A DNA stretch of 64,000 bases from Pseudomonadales bacterium. GTDB lineage: Bacteria > Pseudomonadota > Gammaproteobacteria > Pseudomonadales > Ketobacteraceae. This document shows, piece by piece, positions 9,190 to 19,710 of the stretch. Each line of letters starts with the position of its first letter. Position 1 is the first letter of the stretch. The notes below the pieces were generated by a model. It had not been told where the DNA came from. It made no database searches and saw only the letters and a program-made list of their open reading frames with translations. Location of the stretch: assembly GCA_002708905.1 (NCBI GenBank), contig PAPM01000020.1, forward strand, positions 62,001 to 126,000. The letters are read 5' to 3'. A program made the position numbers and the translations under genes.

Positions 9190-9726
9190 ATGGCCCTCAC
9201 CGTCACCTTTACTTCAGAACAGCAGGTTATCCGCACCCTGGAAACCACCTTTACCCAGGTGCAACAGCGCATGGATGGCTTGCCGTTTTTGAACCCCCGA
9301 TTACAGGTGCGTGCGCTGGGCTTTCAACCCTGGCAGCAATACTGGTTGGGGGTTCTAGTGACACCCTGGTTTATGAATTTCATGTTATTGCCGAGGGAAG
9401 ATGGCGTCAGTGTGCCGCGTTTTGGGGAAGCGCAATTGGTAAATTTTCCCTGCGGTACGTTTTCCTTTATCGCCGGGCACGAAGGCGGCATTGGCAGCTA
9501 CATGAGCTGCTCTTTATTCTCCCCAGTGCAGGAGCTTGAGAGCCAACATCTGGCGGAAGAAATCGCAATGGCATCGCTGAAGCAACTGCTGACTGCCGAA
9601 GCGTCCACGGCCGAATCGTCTATACCAGCAGACTGCAGCGCAGAACCACCGCGACGCACCTTGTTCCGGCGTATTCTGGGCCAGCAAGCCGATAAACAGC
9701 ACATTCAGGGGAAAGCAGTCGAATGA
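9190..9726 (+). CDS. hupJ: HupJ/HybE-family hydrogenase assembly chaperone
   Basis: A 178-residue protein of the HybE/HupJ family ([NiFe]-hydrogenase assembly). Characteristic stretches are VRALGFQPWQQYWLGVLVTPWFMNF and FPCGTFSFIAGHEGGIGSYMSCSLFSPV. The frame is open upstream to 9136, but that part overlaps hupI coding sequence; ATG 9190, six bases after the hupI stop, is the natural start. The stop overlaps the hupK start by 4 bases. Confidence 0.88.
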   Translation: MALTVTFTSEQQVIRTLETTFTQVQQRMDGLPFLNPRLQVRALGFQPWQQYWLGVLVTPWFMNFMLLPREDGVSVPRFGEAQLVNFPCGTFSFIAGHEGGIGSYMSCSLFSPVQELESQHLAEEIAMASLKQLLTAEASTAESSIPADCSAEPPRRTLFRRILGQQADKQHIQGKAVE

Positions 9727-10856
9727 GTCAGGCGGGCGCTTTGAATATCCGGTTTGGGCGCGATTCTGCAGCGAACGCGTTGTTGTCCATCGAATCCACC
9801 CGCCCTCAGGGGCTGACCCGCCTGTTGCAAAACCGCACCATCGCCGAAGCGCATCAAGTGGTGTCACTGTTGTTTTCCGTGTGTCGGCGGGCGCAAACCG
9901 TTGCTGCGTCCCGGGTAGCCGAGCAGTTGATGGGTGTCAGCGTGCCTGCAGAGCTGGAACAGCGTCGTGACCAGATGTTGCGTCTGGAACTGCTGCATGA
10001 GCACCTGTGGACCCTGTTGGTTCAGCTGCCTCCGCGCCTGGGGCTGGTTGTGCATACAGCGTGTATGGCGGAAGCCAGCCAGATCCTGCGTTGTGCCATG
10101 AGCGGCATGGACCGCAGGAGTGTGCTATCGGGGATTTACGGCGGCAAGGGTGGCGTCAGTGAACTGCCTACGGTGGTGAACCTGGCGGGATGGGCGGCGC
10201 AGCTATCCGAGTCGTTATTTGCCGGGGAGAACAACCTGGTCGATGAGTTGCTGGCCGCAACCCGCAAGCAGGATTGGCGCAGCGATTACCACCTGTGCGG
10301 GCTGCAATCATTCTATGGGGAAGATCTGGTAAGCCGATTGATCGGCGATCCCGCCTTTGGCCATCAACCCCAATGGCAACAGCAGCCCCGGGAAACCGGT
10401 GCGGTAGTGCGGCAAGCCGCTTCCCCGCAAGTGTTCCAGGCATTGCAGCAGGGTTGGTGTTTGCAACCCAGGTTGCTGGCAATCTTATTGGAAGTGGAAT
10501 TGCTGCTGAATTGGCTGACCGCGGGTGGCTTCCGAGTCGATGGTGAGAAAGAGGATGGCGGAATCAACATCAGTAATGGCAATATCGAGTCCCCTTCACC
10601 CCGATTCGCGTTGAGTCAATTGCAAACCGCCCGCGGAGAGCTGATCCATGGGGTGGAATTGAACCCTGATCGCGATCGCATCCAGCGCTACTGGATTATC
10701 GCGCCCACGGATTGGAACTTTCACCCGCAGGGCGTGCTGCATACAATGGTAGGCACACTGCAGGGAGCGGAGGAAGAAGAGGCTCGCCAACGACTGTCGT
10801 TACTGGTCATGATGATGAACCCCTGTGTAGGATGGGAGGTCCAGGGCCATGCATGA
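9723..10856 (+). CDS. hupK: HupK, degenerate large-subunit-like maturation protein
   Basis: A 377-residue protein of the HupK family, related to hydrogenase large subunits and thought to be a scaffold for Fe(CN)2CO assembly in aerobes. The end resembles a large subunit (PTDWNFHPQGVLHTMVGTL, then NPCVGWEV), but the L2 motif DPCxxC is reduced to NPC with the second Cys lost and the N-terminal CxxC motif is absent, so it cannot hold the full NiFe site. It overlaps hypA by 8 bases. Confidence 0.88.
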   Translation: MSQAGALNIRFGRDSAANALLSIESTRPQGLTRLLQNRTIAEAHQVVSLLFSVCRRAQTVAASRVAEQLMGVSVPAELEQRRDQMLRLELLHEHLWTLLVQLPPRLGLVVHTACMAEASQILRCAMSGMDRRSVLSGIYGGKGGVSELPTVVNLAGWAAQLSESLFAGENNLVDELLAATRKQDWRSDYHLCGLQSFYGEDLVSRLIGDPAFGHQPQWQQQPRETGAVVRQAASPQVFQALQQGWCLQPRLLAILLEVELLLNWLTAGGFRVDGEKEDGGINISNGNIESPSPRFALSQLQTARGELIHGVELNPDRDRIQRYWIIAPTDWNFHPQGVLHTMVGTLQGAEEEEARQRLSLLVMMMNPCVGWEVQGHA

Positions 10857-11190
10857 AATGTCCCTTTGTGAATCCGTATTACAGATTGTGGAAGAAGAAG
10901 CGGCCAAACAGAAATTCAACAACGTGAAATGGCTGCAGTTGGAAATTGGTGCACTGGCCGGTGTGGAAGTGGAAGCCATGCGATTTTGTTTTGATGTGGT
11001 GGCCCGTAACAGTGTATTGCAAGGCGCCACGTTGGATATTGTGCAGCCCGGTGGTGAAGCCTGGTGTATGCAGTGCGCCAAAACGATCGAGATTAAGGAG
11101 CGCTACCAGCCCTGCCCGGAATGCGGTGGTTATCAGTTGCAGGTTACCGGTGGGGATGAAATGCGAATCAAAGAATTGGAGGTGGAGTGA
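10849..11190 (+). CDS. hypA: Hydrogenase nickel incorporation protein HypA
   Basis: Nickel metallochaperone working with HypB. The start [18 protein letters not shown] gives the N-terminal MHE nickel site (His2), and the zinc domain has CMQCAK and CPECGG, two CxxC pairs. The 113-residue length is normal. The stop overlaps the hypB start. Confidence 0.95.
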   Translation: MHEMSLCESVLQIVEEEAAKQKFNNVKWLQLEIGALAGVEVEAMRFCFDVVARNSVLQGATLDIVQPGGEAWCMQCAKTIEIKERYQPCPECGGYQLQVTGGDEMRIKELEVE

Positions 11191-12107
11191 TGTGTACAGT
11201 ATGCGGTTGCGGTGAAGGTGAAGTCACCATCGAGGGCGCTCATGCTCATTCACACAGTCATGATCATCAACATAGCCATCAGCACGGCCATAGCCACGAT
11301 CATTCCCACGAGCACAGCCACGATCATTCTCACGACCACGGACACCACCATCACTACGGTCTAGGCCCCGCCCGAGCCCACGCACCGGGCTTGGATCAGG
11401 CCCGTATGGTGCAAATCGAAAAAGACATTCTCGGTAAAAACGATCAATACGCCCGCGCCAACCGTGCCCGCTTTGCCGAACAGGGGATATTTACCTTGAA
11501 TCTGGTGTCCAGCCCGGGCTCCGGAAAAACCACCTTACTCACACGTACCCTTACCGATTTGAAAGACAAGTTTCCCTTGGCCGTTGTCGAAGGCGATCAG
11601 GAAACCTCCCAGGATGCCGAACGCATTCGAGCCACTGGTGTGAATGCCATTCAGGTGAATACCGGTAAGGGGTGTCATCTGGATGGGCACATGGTAGGGC
11701 ATGCGTTGGAAACCCTGCAACCGCAACCCGGAAGTGTATTGTTCATCGAAAACGTGGGCAACCTGGTGTGCCCTGCCGCGTTTGATCTGGGGGAGGCCCA
11801 CAAAGTGGCGATTCTTTCCATCACCGAGGGTGAAGACAAACCCATCAAATACCCGGATATGTTCGCCGCCGCTGACGTTTTGCTGCTGAATAAAATCGAC
11901 CTGCTGCCCCACCTGGATTTTGATGTGGAACGCTGCATTGAATTCGCCCGCCGCATCAATCCGGCTATCCAGATTATCAAAGTGTCTGCCAAGACCGGCG
12001 AAGGCATGCAGCAATGGTATCAATGGCTCACCCTGAACCGGCAGAGTCGGTTGATCGGGCATCCGGCCTTTGCCGACGCCTCACAGGGGGAAACACACCA
12101 TGCCTGA
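11190..12107 (+). CDS. hypB: Hydrogenase nickel incorporation GTPase HypB with His-rich tail
   Basis: GTPase that drives nickel delivery to the large subunit. The N-terminus has MCTVCGCG, the high-affinity nickel motif, then about 20 histidines alternating with Ser/Asp/Gln, suited to nickel storage. The G domain starts near residue 110 with [11 protein letters not shown] (P-loop), [15 protein letters not shown] and LLNKIDLL (NKxD base specificity). I chose ATG 11190, overlapping the hypA stop (ATGA); an in-frame GTG is three bases earlier. It overlaps the regulator gene start by 8 bases. Confidence 0.96.
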   Translation: MCTVCGCGEGEVTIEGAHAHSHSHDHQHSHQHGHSHDHSHEHSHDHSHDHGHHHHYGLGPARAHAPGLDQARMVQIEKDILGKNDQYARANRARFAEQGIFTLNLVSSPGSGKTTLLTRTLTDLKDKFPLAVVEGDQETSQDAERIRATGVNAIQVNTGKGCHLDGHMVGHALETLQPQPGSVLFIENVGNLVCPAAFDLGEAHKVAILSITEGEDKPIKYPDMFAAADVLLLNKIDLLPHLDFDVERCIEFARRINPAIQIIKVSAKTGEGMQQWYQWLTLNRQSRLIGHPAFADASQGETHHA

Positions 12108-13614
12108 GCTGATTGATGCCAGTGCCGGCATGCCTGCGGTACCGAAGTCATTACCTTCGGTGCTGATACTGGATGACGAACAACGCTCGGTGGAAACCCT
12201 GGCCCGTATTCTTCAGGATGAGTTTGACGTGCATTGCGCCACCACCATTGAAGAAGCAGAAGCCATTCTGCAGCGGGAGTGGGTGCAGATCATTCTCTGT
12301 GATCAACGTATGCCGGAAATGACCGGCGTTGAATTTTTGATGCGGGTGAGGCAACAGTGGCCGGAAGTGATTCGTATGATCATCTCCGGTTATACGGATT
12401 CAGCGGATATTATTGATGCGGTGAACGATGCCGGTATCTATCACTTCATCACCAAGCCCTGGCAACCCGCTGACCTGTTGATGAAACTGCACAACGCCGC
12501 CAAGCTGTTTCGCCTGCAGCGGCTGAACGAACAATTGGCGGTGGAACTGAAATTGCGGCCGGAAACCGTGGCCGATGAACTGGAAGAAAAGCGTCAACTG
12601 TTGCGTGCCCGCTTTGATTGGGATCTGGGTATTGTACGCTCCCCCGACAGCCCCATGAATCATGTCTGTGAAATCATTCAACATGTCGCACCGTTTAATG
12701 TGAACGTATTGCTGACTGGTGAATCCGGTACCGGCAAAGAACTTTGTGCACGGGCGCTGCATTACAACAGTCTGCGTCAGGACGGCCCGTTTGTGGCGGA
12801 AAACTGCGGCGCCTTGCCGGATGAATTGCTGGAAAGCGAATTGTTCGGCCACAAGCGCGGCGCTTTTACCGGTGCGGTGGATGATCGGGTGGGGCTGTTC
12901 GAGCGGGCTGATGGCGGCACGATTTTTCTCGATGAAATAGGCGAAGTTTCTCCTGCATTTCAGGTGAAACTGTTGCGGGTGCTGCAGGAAGGGGAGATCC
13001 GCCCGTTAGGCACCAACACCCGCCGTAAAATCGACGTGCGTGTGGTGGCGGCCACCAACCGGGATCTGGAGAAAGATGTGAAGGAAGGCCGCTTCCGTCA
13101 GGATCTGTACTACCGCCTGGCCACCTTCGTAGTGCATCTGCCGCCGCTGCGGGAACGCCCCATGGACATTGAAGCGCTGGCTTATGCGATCCTAGAAGAA
13201 TCCTCCCGGCAATTAGGCAAAAAAGTAAAAGGCTTTACCGACGAAGCCATCAACTGCCTGCAGGCCTATGACTGGCCCGGTAACGTGCGGGAACTGCAGA
13301 ACGAGATCAAGCGCATGCTGGTGTTGGCCCATGAAGATTACCTGGGGTCAGACCTGATCAGCGCGCGTATCGTGTTGGCGGCTCCGGAAGAAGCGAAATC
13401 GGATCTGGAATTGTTGACCGGTATTGATGGTTCGTTGAAAGAACGGGTGGAGTCCCTTGAGGCACGTATTTTAAAGGAAACCCTGATTCGTCACCGTTGG
13501 AATAAAACCCGGGCGGCGGAAGAGCTGGGGCTTTCCCGGGTCGGATTGCGCAACAAGCTGGAGCGTTACGAACTGGAACAGATTCCACAGAAACCCCAAT
13601 CGGCTCAAGGATAG
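12100..13614 (+). CDS. hupR: Sigma-54-dependent response regulator, HupR/HoxA type
   Basis: NtrC-family activator of hydrogenase genes (504 aa). The receiver is at about residues 20-140 (LILDDEQRS; phospho-acceptor Asp68 in LCDQRMPE; Lys in FITKPWQP). The AAA+ domain is at about 190-420 with Walker A GESGTGKE, an intact GAFTGA sigma-54 loop, Walker B FLDEIGE and Arg fingers. A Fis-type helix-turn-helix closes the protein ([20 protein letters not shown]). ATG 12100 has AGGGGG 10 bases upstream and overlaps hypB. Its expected target is the sigma-54 promoter at 6409. In the R. capsulatus/R. eutropha systems the unphosphorylated form is active; that is family knowledge, not visible here. Confidence 0.94.
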   Translation: MPELIDASAGMPAVPKSLPSVLILDDEQRSVETLARILQDEFDVHCATTIEEAEAILQREWVQIILCDQRMPEMTGVEFLMRVRQQWPEVIRMIISGYTDSADIIDAVNDAGIYHFITKPWQPADLLMKLHNAAKLFRLQRLNEQLAVELKLRPETVADELEEKRQLLRARFDWDLGIVRSPDSPMNHVCEIIQHVAPFNVNVLLTGESGTGKELCARALHYNSLRQDGPFVAENCGALPDELLESELFGHKRGAFTGAVDDRVGLFERADGGTIFLDEIGEVSPAFQVKLLRVLQEGEIRPLGTNTRRKIDVRVVAATNRDLEKDVKEGRFRQDLYYRLATFVVHLPPLRERPMDIEALAYAILEESSRQLGKKVKGFTDEAINCLQAYDWPGNVRELQNEIKRMLVLAHEDYLGSDLISARIVLAAPEEAKSDLELLTGIDGSLKERVESLEARILKETLIRHRWNKTRAAEELGLSRVGLRNKLERYELEQIPQKPQSAQG

Positions 13615-13632
13615 AGCAGAGGATAAAAGTCC

Positions 13633-14688
13633 ATGGAGAAATCGAAACCACGTAATCAAAACCACACCCAGGCCCTGACCAATCAGGTGGCCATTCCGGA
13701 AGCCTTGCCGGAAGAAGTGGGGGAGAGCGCGTGGATTGAAGTTATTCAGCGAATGGATGACATCTATGCGGATCTGGTGGAACACCAGGTGGCATTGGAA
13801 GATAAAAATGATGCACTGGAAGCCGCCTATAAGGAACTGCATCGCACCCACGAAGAATTAAAGCAAACCCAACGGCAACTGATTCAGGCGGAAAAGATGG
13901 CGTCGCTTGGTCGTTTGGTAGCGGGGGTGGCCCACGAGCTGAACAACCCCATCAGTTTCATTCAGGGCAACGCTTTTGCCCTGGAAGGTTATAACACCCG
14001 CCTGCAGAATTTCTTCGAGCAACTGGAATCACTCAATCACCCGGTGGTGAATCAACTACGGGAACACAACCGGATCGATGCCATTCTGCGGGATTTGAAT
14101 CCGCTGGTGGAAGGCACCAAGGAAGGCGCTGAACGGGTCACCGAGATCGTGCAGAACCTGCTGCGTTTCACCACTCCGCAAAAGCGTGCGGTTGCGCCCT
14201 TTGATCTGGCCGCCTTGATTCGTAGTTCCATGCAGTGGGTGTGTCGCAGCAACCGTATCGCAACGCAGCAGCATCTGGATTTGCCTGAGTCATTGCAGAT
14301 TGAAGGTTACGAGGGGCTGGTGCATCAAATTCTGGTGAACCTGATTCAAAATGCTATTGATGCGGTGGAGCCTGTGAAAATTCCCACGTTGTGGGTCAGC
14401 GTACAAGCCGATGAGAAAACCGTTGCCATTACGCTGCGTGACAACGGCCCCGGCATTAAGCGCGAACACCTGGCCACCATCTTTGATCCGTTCTTTACTA
14501 CCAAACAATCCGGTAAGGGCACCGGGCTGGGTTTGTACATCAGCTATCTGTTGGCCACGGAACAATGTGGCGGTGATCTTACGGTGGAATGTCCACCACA
14601 AGGGGGAGCTGAGTTTACACTCACTTTACCTAAAGCGATCACACCCGCCATCACGCAAGCCGTCACCGATAATGGAGCCACAACATGA
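13633..14688 (+). CDS. hupT: Soluble histidine kinase of the H2-sensing system (HupT/HoxJ type)
   Basis: Cytoplasmic kinase (351 aa, no membrane helix) expected to receive the signal of HupUV. A predicted coiled coil (about residues 45-90, [22 protein letters not shown]) leads into the H-box [20 protein letters not shown], the NtrB/HupT subtype with His followed by ELNNP. The ATPase domain has [27 protein letters not shown] and [11 protein letters not shown]. Typical HupT/HoxJ proteins carry an N-terminal PAS domain; the N-terminal 45 residues here are too short for one, so the contact to HupUV may use the coiled coil. It overlaps hupU by 4 bases. Confidence 0.88.
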   Translation: MEKSKPRNQNHTQALTNQVAIPEALPEEVGESAWIEVIQRMDDIYADLVEHQVALEDKNDALEAAYKELHRTHEELKQTQRQLIQAEKMASLGRLVAGVAHELNNPISFIQGNAFALEGYNTRLQNFFEQLESLNHPVVNQLREHNRIDAILRDLNPLVEGTKEGAERVTEIVQNLLRFTTPQKRAVAPFDLAALIRSSMQWVCRSNRIATQQHLDLPESLQIEGYEGLVHQILVNLIQNAIDAVEPVKIPTLWVSVQADEKTVAITLRDNGPGIKREHLATIFDPFFTTKQSGKGTGLGLYISYLLATEQCGGDLTVECPPQGGAEFTLTLPKAITPAITQAVTDNGATT

Positions 14689-15719
14689 CACCAAAAACGC
14701 TGTTGTGGTTACAGTCCGGTGGTTGTGGAGGTTGCAGTCTCTCATTACTGAATGCAGAAAACCCGCACCTGTTGGATCGCTTGTCCCAATCCGGAATTGA
14801 TTTGTTATGGCACCCCAGTCTCAGCGAGTCCAATGGGCCCGAATTCCTGTCGCTGATTCAATCCATTTGTGAAGGTGAACAGGCGCTGGATATTTTGTGC
14901 CTGGAAGGGTCCGTCATGATGGGGCCAAACGGCACCGGGCGCTTTCATCTGTTGAGCGGCACCGACCAACCCATGTTCCACTGGTTGCAAAAACTGGCAG
15001 CAAAGGCAAAGCAGGTGGTGGCGGTGGGCAGTTGTGCAGCCTTTGGTGGCATAACCTCGGCGGGGATTAATATTGGCGAAGCCACCGGCTTGCAATTCGA
15101 TTCCGAACAACCCGGTGGTCTGTTGGGGGATCAATGGCGCAGCCAGTCCGATTTGCCGGTCATCAATATTGCCGGATGTCCAACCCATCCGGATTGGGTA
15201 ACGGAAACCCTGATGCTGCTGGCGGCGGATGCGTTGGATCAAAACCAGTTGGATGAATATAACCGGCCCCGGTTTTACACCGATCATCTGGTGCATCACG
15301 GTTGCCCGCGTAACGAGTATTACGAATACAAAGCCAGTTCCGAAAAGCCAGGTGATCTGGGTTGTATGATGGAACACATGGGTTGCCTGGGCACCCAGGC
15401 GCGCGCCGACTGCAATATCCGCCCCTGGAACGGCACTGGCTCCTGTCTGAAAGGTGGTTACGCCTGTGTGAATTGCACCGCGCCGGGGTTTGAAGACAGC
15501 CGCCACAGTTTTATGGAAACCCCCAAGTTGGCGGGCATTCCGGTGGGCCTGCCCACGGATATGCCCAAAGCCTGGTTTGTGGCGTTGGCTTCCCTTGCCA
15601 AAGCCGCCACCCCGGAACGCCTGCGCAAAAATGCCGTAGCAGAACGGTTGATTTATCCGCCACGCAAGGAAACAAAGAGCAAAGAAGTAAAGCAAAAAGG
15701 GGAGGGTAAGAAACGATGA
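14685..15719 (+). CDS. hupU: H2-sensing (regulatory) hydrogenase small subunit
   Basis: Small subunit of a group 2b regulatory [NiFe]-hydrogenase (344 aa). It has QSGGCGGCSLSLLN for the proximal cluster and later Cys-containing motifs (HHGCPRNEYYEY, MEHMGCLGTQARADC, CVNCTAPGFED). Unlike HupS it has no Tat signal and no C-terminal membrane helix, so the complex stays in the cytoplasm as a sensor. The Lys-rich C-terminus is unusual but short. Start and stop overlap the neighbouring genes by 4 bases. Confidence 0.94.
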   Translation: MTPKTLLWLQSGGCGGCSLSLLNAENPHLLDRLSQSGIDLLWHPSLSESNGPEFLSLIQSICEGEQALDILCLEGSVMMGPNGTGRFHLLSGTDQPMFHWLQKLAAKAKQVVAVGSCAAFGGITSAGINIGEATGLQFDSEQPGGLLGDQWRSQSDLPVINIAGCPTHPDWVTETLMLLAADALDQNQLDEYNRPRFYTDHLVHHGCPRNEYYEYKASSEKPGDLGCMMEHMGCLGTQARADCNIRPWNGTGSCLKGGYACVNCTAPGFEDSRHSFMETPKLAGIPVGLPTDMPKAWFVALASLAKAATPERLRKNAVAERLIYPPRKETKSKEVKQKGEGKKR

Positions 15720-17236
15720 CCTTACCCACCGGCAAAACCGTATTGGGCCCATTGAACCGGGTGGAAGGGGATCTGGAAATCCGGGTGGAAGTGGCGCAGT
15801 CGGATGATGGAAAAGACCGCGTGCAGCAGGCCTGGGTGAATTCACCGTTGTTCCGTGGCTTCGAAGTGATCCTGCAGGGCAAAGCGCCGCTGGATGCGTT
15901 GGTGTACACGCCCCGCATTTGCGGTATCTGCTCGGTGGCGCAGTCCGTGGCTGCCGCATCCGCCCTGGCAAACTATATGGAAGTGGTGCCCACTGATAAC
16001 GGCAGGCTCGCCACCAGTTTGACCCTGGCCTGTGAAAATCTGGCGGATCATCTCAGCCATTTCTATCTGTTTTTTATGCCGGATTTTGCCCGCGCCGGTT
16101 ATCAAAGCCAGCCCTGGTTTGACGCCATCCAAAAACGCTTTCGCGCCCAGGTGGGTGAGGTGGTGAATCAGGTATTACCGGCCCGGGCTGGTTTTATGCA
16201 GATGACGGGAATCCTCGCCGGAAAATGGCCTCACAGTTTAAGCCTGCAACCGGGCGGCACCAGCAAAGCCCTGGGCAGCAGCGAGCAGGTGCGACTACTG
16301 ATGATGATTCGCAGTTTTCGCCAGTTTCTGGAACAAGTGTTGTTTGCCGATACATTGGAAAACGTGGCGGCGCTGGAAAACCGCGAGCAATTAAACGCGT
16401 GGGCCGCATCTCATGCGCAATCGGACTTCGGCCGCTTTCTGTCATTGGTGGAACCCCTGCAATTGGATCAGTTGGGCGTCACTCGTAATACCTTCCTCAG
16501 TTACGGCGCCTATGACATTCCATCTAATAGCTCACAGCCGCATCTGTTCAAGCAAGGTGTGGCCCAGTGGCAAAAGCAATCTCTTAAAAACGGTGGCCTG
16601 AAATCCAAAAAACTGGATACAACCTTAATTGAAGAAGATATCGCTTACAGCTGGCTGGTGGGGGAACGAGCCCATCCCTATCAGGGGAACACGCAACCGG
16701 ATGCGGATGTGCCCGGCTATTCCTGGTGCAAGGCTCCTCGATTGGATGGCAATGTGGCGGAAGTGGGTGCCCTGGCGCGGCAGGTGGTGAACGGCCATCC
16801 CTTGTTATTGGATCTGGTAAAAACCGATGGCGCTTCGGTGATGAGCCGGGTAGTGGCCCGCCTGCTGGAATTCGCCTTAGTGGTGCCTGCCATGGAGCAA
16901 TGGTGTCAGCAACTGCAGGTGAATGAAGCCTTTTGTGCGGATCAATCCCGGCAACCATCGTCCGGTAAAGGCCAGGGTCTGGTGGAAGCCGCCCGCGGTA
17001 GTCTGGGCCATTGGCTTAACGTGGAAGACGGCCGCATTGCCAACTACCAGATCATTGCTCCCACCACCTGGAACTTTTCACCCCGGGATCAACAGGGTGT
17101 GTGCGGGCCGCTGGAAAGCGCATTGCAGAATATCGAATTGAACAACGCAGGTGATGCCGCCGAGCTGCATGAATGCCTGCCTATTCAGCATGTGATTCGT
17201 TCCTATGACCCCTGTATGGTTTGCACGGTGCACTGA
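15716..17236 (+). CDS. hupV: H2-sensing (regulatory) hydrogenase large subunit
   Basis: Large subunit of the regulatory hydrogenase (506 aa). N-terminal RICGICSVAQ provides the first Cys pair, C-terminal DPCMVCTVH the second. The protein ends exactly at that His, with no extension, so it matures without the HupD-type cleavage that HupL needs, as known for HupV/HoxC. With HupU it should bind H2 and control the HupT-like kinase. The stop codon overlaps the hypF start. Confidence 0.95.
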   Translation: MTLPTGKTVLGPLNRVEGDLEIRVEVAQSDDGKDRVQQAWVNSPLFRGFEVILQGKAPLDALVYTPRICGICSVAQSVAAASALANYMEVVPTDNGRLATSLTLACENLADHLSHFYLFFMPDFARAGYQSQPWFDAIQKRFRAQVGEVVNQVLPARAGFMQMTGILAGKWPHSLSLQPGGTSKALGSSEQVRLLMMIRSFRQFLEQVLFADTLENVAALENREQLNAWAASHAQSDFGRFLSLVEPLQLDQLGVTRNTFLSYGAYDIPSNSSQPHLFKQGVAQWQKQSLKNGGLKSKKLDTTLIEEDIAYSWLVGERAHPYQGNTQPDADVPGYSWCKAPRLDGNVAEVGALARQVVNGHPLLLDLVKTDGASVMSRVVARLLEFALVVPAMEQWCQQLQVNEAFCADQSRQPSSGKGQGLVEAARGSLGHWLNVEDGRIANYQIIAPTTWNFSPRDQQGVCGPLESALQNIELNNAGDAAELHECLPIQHVIRSYDPCMVCTVH

Positions 17237-19710
17237 TGGCGATGAACTCACTACAACAGGACTCGATAACACAGGCGGTGCAAAAAACCATTCGAGTCAG
17301 TGGTGTGGTCCAGGGAGTGGGTTTTCGCCCGGCGGTATGGCATCTGGCGCAGGAACTGGGATTGACCGGTCATGTCTATAATGATGATGACGGCGTGTTG
17401 ATTTGTTGTCGTGGCACCGAGCATGCAGTGGAAGGATTAATCCAACGCTTGCAATCTTCACCGCCCGCGCAATCCCATATCAGCAAAATTGAATGCTGGC
17501 ACAGTGACAATCCGCTGCAGGTTGAAGGCTTCGTAATTGAAGAAAGCCTTCATGAGCAGGTAGCAGGCAAATCTAAGCCACAACTGAAAACCGGCGTGTC
17601 CGCCGATCTGGCCACCTGCCCAGACTGTTTGCAAGAACTGTTTGATCCCAACAATCGCCGTTATCGCTATCCCTTTATCAACTGCACCCATTGCGGCCCG
17701 CGCCTGAGCATTGTGCGCAGCATTCCCTATGATCGAATCAATACCAGCATGGCGGTGTTTGAACAATGCCCGCAATGCCAGCGGGAATACGATGATCCCG
17801 CCAATCGCCGTTTCCATGCCCAGCCCAATGCCTGCCCGGTGTGCGGCCCCACCCTTTGGATTACGGATAAGTCTGGGGCAGTGCTAGACGGCGATCCGGT
17901 CACAGTGGCGCAAGATGCATTGCGTGCCGGAAAGATTGTCGCGGTGAAAGGTGTGGGTGGATTTCATCTGGCCGCGGATGCCGGTAATGAGCACGCGGTG
18001 GTAACACTGCGCCAACGCAAACGCCGCCCCGATAAGCCGTTGGCGGTCATGGTGCGGAATCTGGAAGTGGCCAAACGTTATTGTCATATTTCCCAGGCAC
18101 AGCAGGCTCTGTTGCAAAGCGCAGCGGCCCCGGTGGTATTGCTGAACGTCCACACCATGCCCGGCGCAGGCATCGCGCCGGATCAACAACGGTTAGGCGT
18201 GATGCTGCCACCGTCTCCTTTGCATCACCTGTTGTTGGAAACCTTCGACAGGCCCCTGGTGATGACCTCCGGCAATCCCAGTGGCGAACCCCAATGCATC
18301 AGCAATGAGCGCGCACTGGAAAAGCTATCTCACGTGGCGGACCTGTTCCTGCTCCACAATCGGGACATCCTCAATCGGGTGGATGATTCCGTGGTTCAGG
18401 TTATCGACAACCAGCCGCAAGTAATCCGGCGCGGTCGCGGTTATGCGCCCATGCCGCTGCCATTGCCACCGGGGTTTGAAACGGCTCCGGCTGTTCTGGC
18501 GTTGGGTGCCGAACTCAAAAATACTTTTTGTTTGCTGGGCCAGAACAAAGCGGTGCTCTCACAACACATGGGCGATCTGCAGGATGTGCTGACCCTGGCG
18601 GATTTTGAACGCAACCTGGCGTTGTATCAGCAAGTCTACCAGCATGAAGCGCAATGCATCGCGGTGGACGCCCATCCCCAGTATCACTCCGGGCGGGTGG
18701 GGCGCATGGTATCGCAGCAATTGAATTTGCCGGTGCTGGAGATCCAGCACCATCATGCCCATATGGCGGCTTGTTTGGGCGAGCACGGTTGGCCTCTGTT
18801 ATTTAATGGGGAAGACGCTGTCAATCAGGTACTTGCTATCACCCTGGATGGTTTGGGGTTTGCCCCCAATGGTGGAGATAGTGATGGCGATGCCCTCTGG
18901 GGCGGCGAAATCCTGTTGGGCAATTACACCCAGGTGAAACGCCTGGCCCGATTAAAACCGGTGCCCCTGCCGGGTGGTAATGCGGCGTCCACCCAACCCT
19001 GGCGCAACACCGTGGCGCAACTGCACAGCGCCATCGGCTGGAAAAATGTCAACGAAAAATTTGGTGAGCTAAGTGCTATCCAAGCCATTGCCCAACAACC
19101 GGTAGACACTATCATTGCAATGATGGAAAAGTCATTGAACTCGCCACTGTCCTCATCCTGCGGCCGCCTGTTCGATGCGGTGGCGGCGCTATTGGGCTTC
19201 GCCACCGCTGGTATGAGCTTTGAAGGCCAGGCTGCCATGGCGCTGGAAGCCTCCATCAGCGAACAACACTGGCAGCAGGTGCAAACACAAAAACAATCTT
19301 ACCCGTTCGCAATACAGCAAGAAGCAAGCGGCCTCTGGCAGATCGATCCCGCCCCCATGTGGCACAGTCTCTTGCAGGATTTGCAGAACGCAGAACCCAC
19401 AGGTCTGATAGCCGCACGCTTTCATAAAGGCTTGGCCCAAGCCTGGGCGGACTGCGTATGGCGACTGGCGCAAGAACATAACGTAAAAGAAGTGGTACTC
19501 ACCGGCGGCGTATTCCAGAACGTGCATCTTACGGCGGAAGTTACCCGCTTGCTTCAACAGCATCAACTCAACGTGCTCACTCATTCCCAGGTGCCCGCCA
19601 ACGACGGGGGCATTGCCCTGGGCCAGGCCCTGATCGCCGCCGCCAAACAAATTCAATTGAACTCTCTACAGAAGAATTCGCAAATAAAGAGGAACGCCCC
19701 ATGTGCTTAG
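17236..19710 (+). CDS. hypF: Carbamoyltransferase HypF
   Basis: Makes the thiocyanate precursor of the CN ligands from carbamoyl phosphate together with HypE. About 824 residues: an acylphosphatase domain (RVSGVVQGVGFRPAVWHLA), two zinc-finger motifs (CPDC...CTHCGP and CPQC...CPVCGP), a YrdC-like domain and a Kae1-like domain with HHHAHMAACLGEHG and LTGGVFQN. The frame opens at 17221, but that overlaps hupV; ATG 17236 shares its first base with the hupV stop, and ATG 17242 is the alternative. It ends 10 bases inside hypC. Confidence 0.96.
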   Translation: MAMNSLQQDSITQAVQKTIRVSGVVQGVGFRPAVWHLAQELGLTGHVYNDDDGVLICCRGTEHAVEGLIQRLQSSPPAQSHISKIECWHSDNPLQVEGFVIEESLHEQVAGKSKPQLKTGVSADLATCPDCLQELFDPNNRRYRYPFINCTHCGPRLSIVRSIPYDRINTSMAVFEQCPQCQREYDDPANRRFHAQPNACPVCGPTLWITDKSGAVLDGDPVTVAQDALRAGKIVAVKGVGGFHLAADAGNEHAVVTLRQRKRRPDKPLAVMVRNLEVAKRYCHISQAQQALLQSAAAPVVLLNVHTMPGAGIAPDQQRLGVMLPPSPLHHLLLETFDRPLVMTSGNPSGEPQCISNERALEKLSHVADLFLLHNRDILNRVDDSVVQVIDNQPQVIRRGRGYAPMPLPLPPGFETAPAVLALGAELKNTFCLLGQNKAVLSQHMGDLQDVLTLADFERNLALYQQVYQHEAQCIAVDAHPQYHSGRVGRMVSQQLNLPVLEIQHHHAHMAACLGEHGWPLLFNGEDAVNQVLAITLDGLGFAPNGGDSDGDALWGGEILLGNYTQVKRLARLKPVPLPGGNAASTQPWRNTVAQLHSAIGWKNVNEKFGELSAIQAIAQQPVDTIIAMMEKSLNSPLSSSCGRLFDAVAALLGFATAGMSFEGQAAMALEASISEQHWQQVQTQKQSYPFAIQQEASGLWQIDPAPMWHSLLQDLQNAEPTGLIAARFHKGLAQAWADCVWRLAQEHNVKEVVLTGGVFQNVHLTAEVTRLLQQHQLNVLTHSQVPANDGGIALGQALIAAAKQIQLNSLQKNSQIKRNAPCA

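Noticed and set aside
11220-11360. Repeat-like DNA in hypB taken as a possible tandem-repeat or CRISPR-like element
   Set aside because: It is coding: alternating CAC/CAT and Asp/Ser codons of the nickel-storing His-rich segment.
14805-15971. 388-codon minus-strand frame across hupU/hupV
   Set aside because: Antisense shadow; low-complexity His/Gln/Gly-rich translation and no family similarity.
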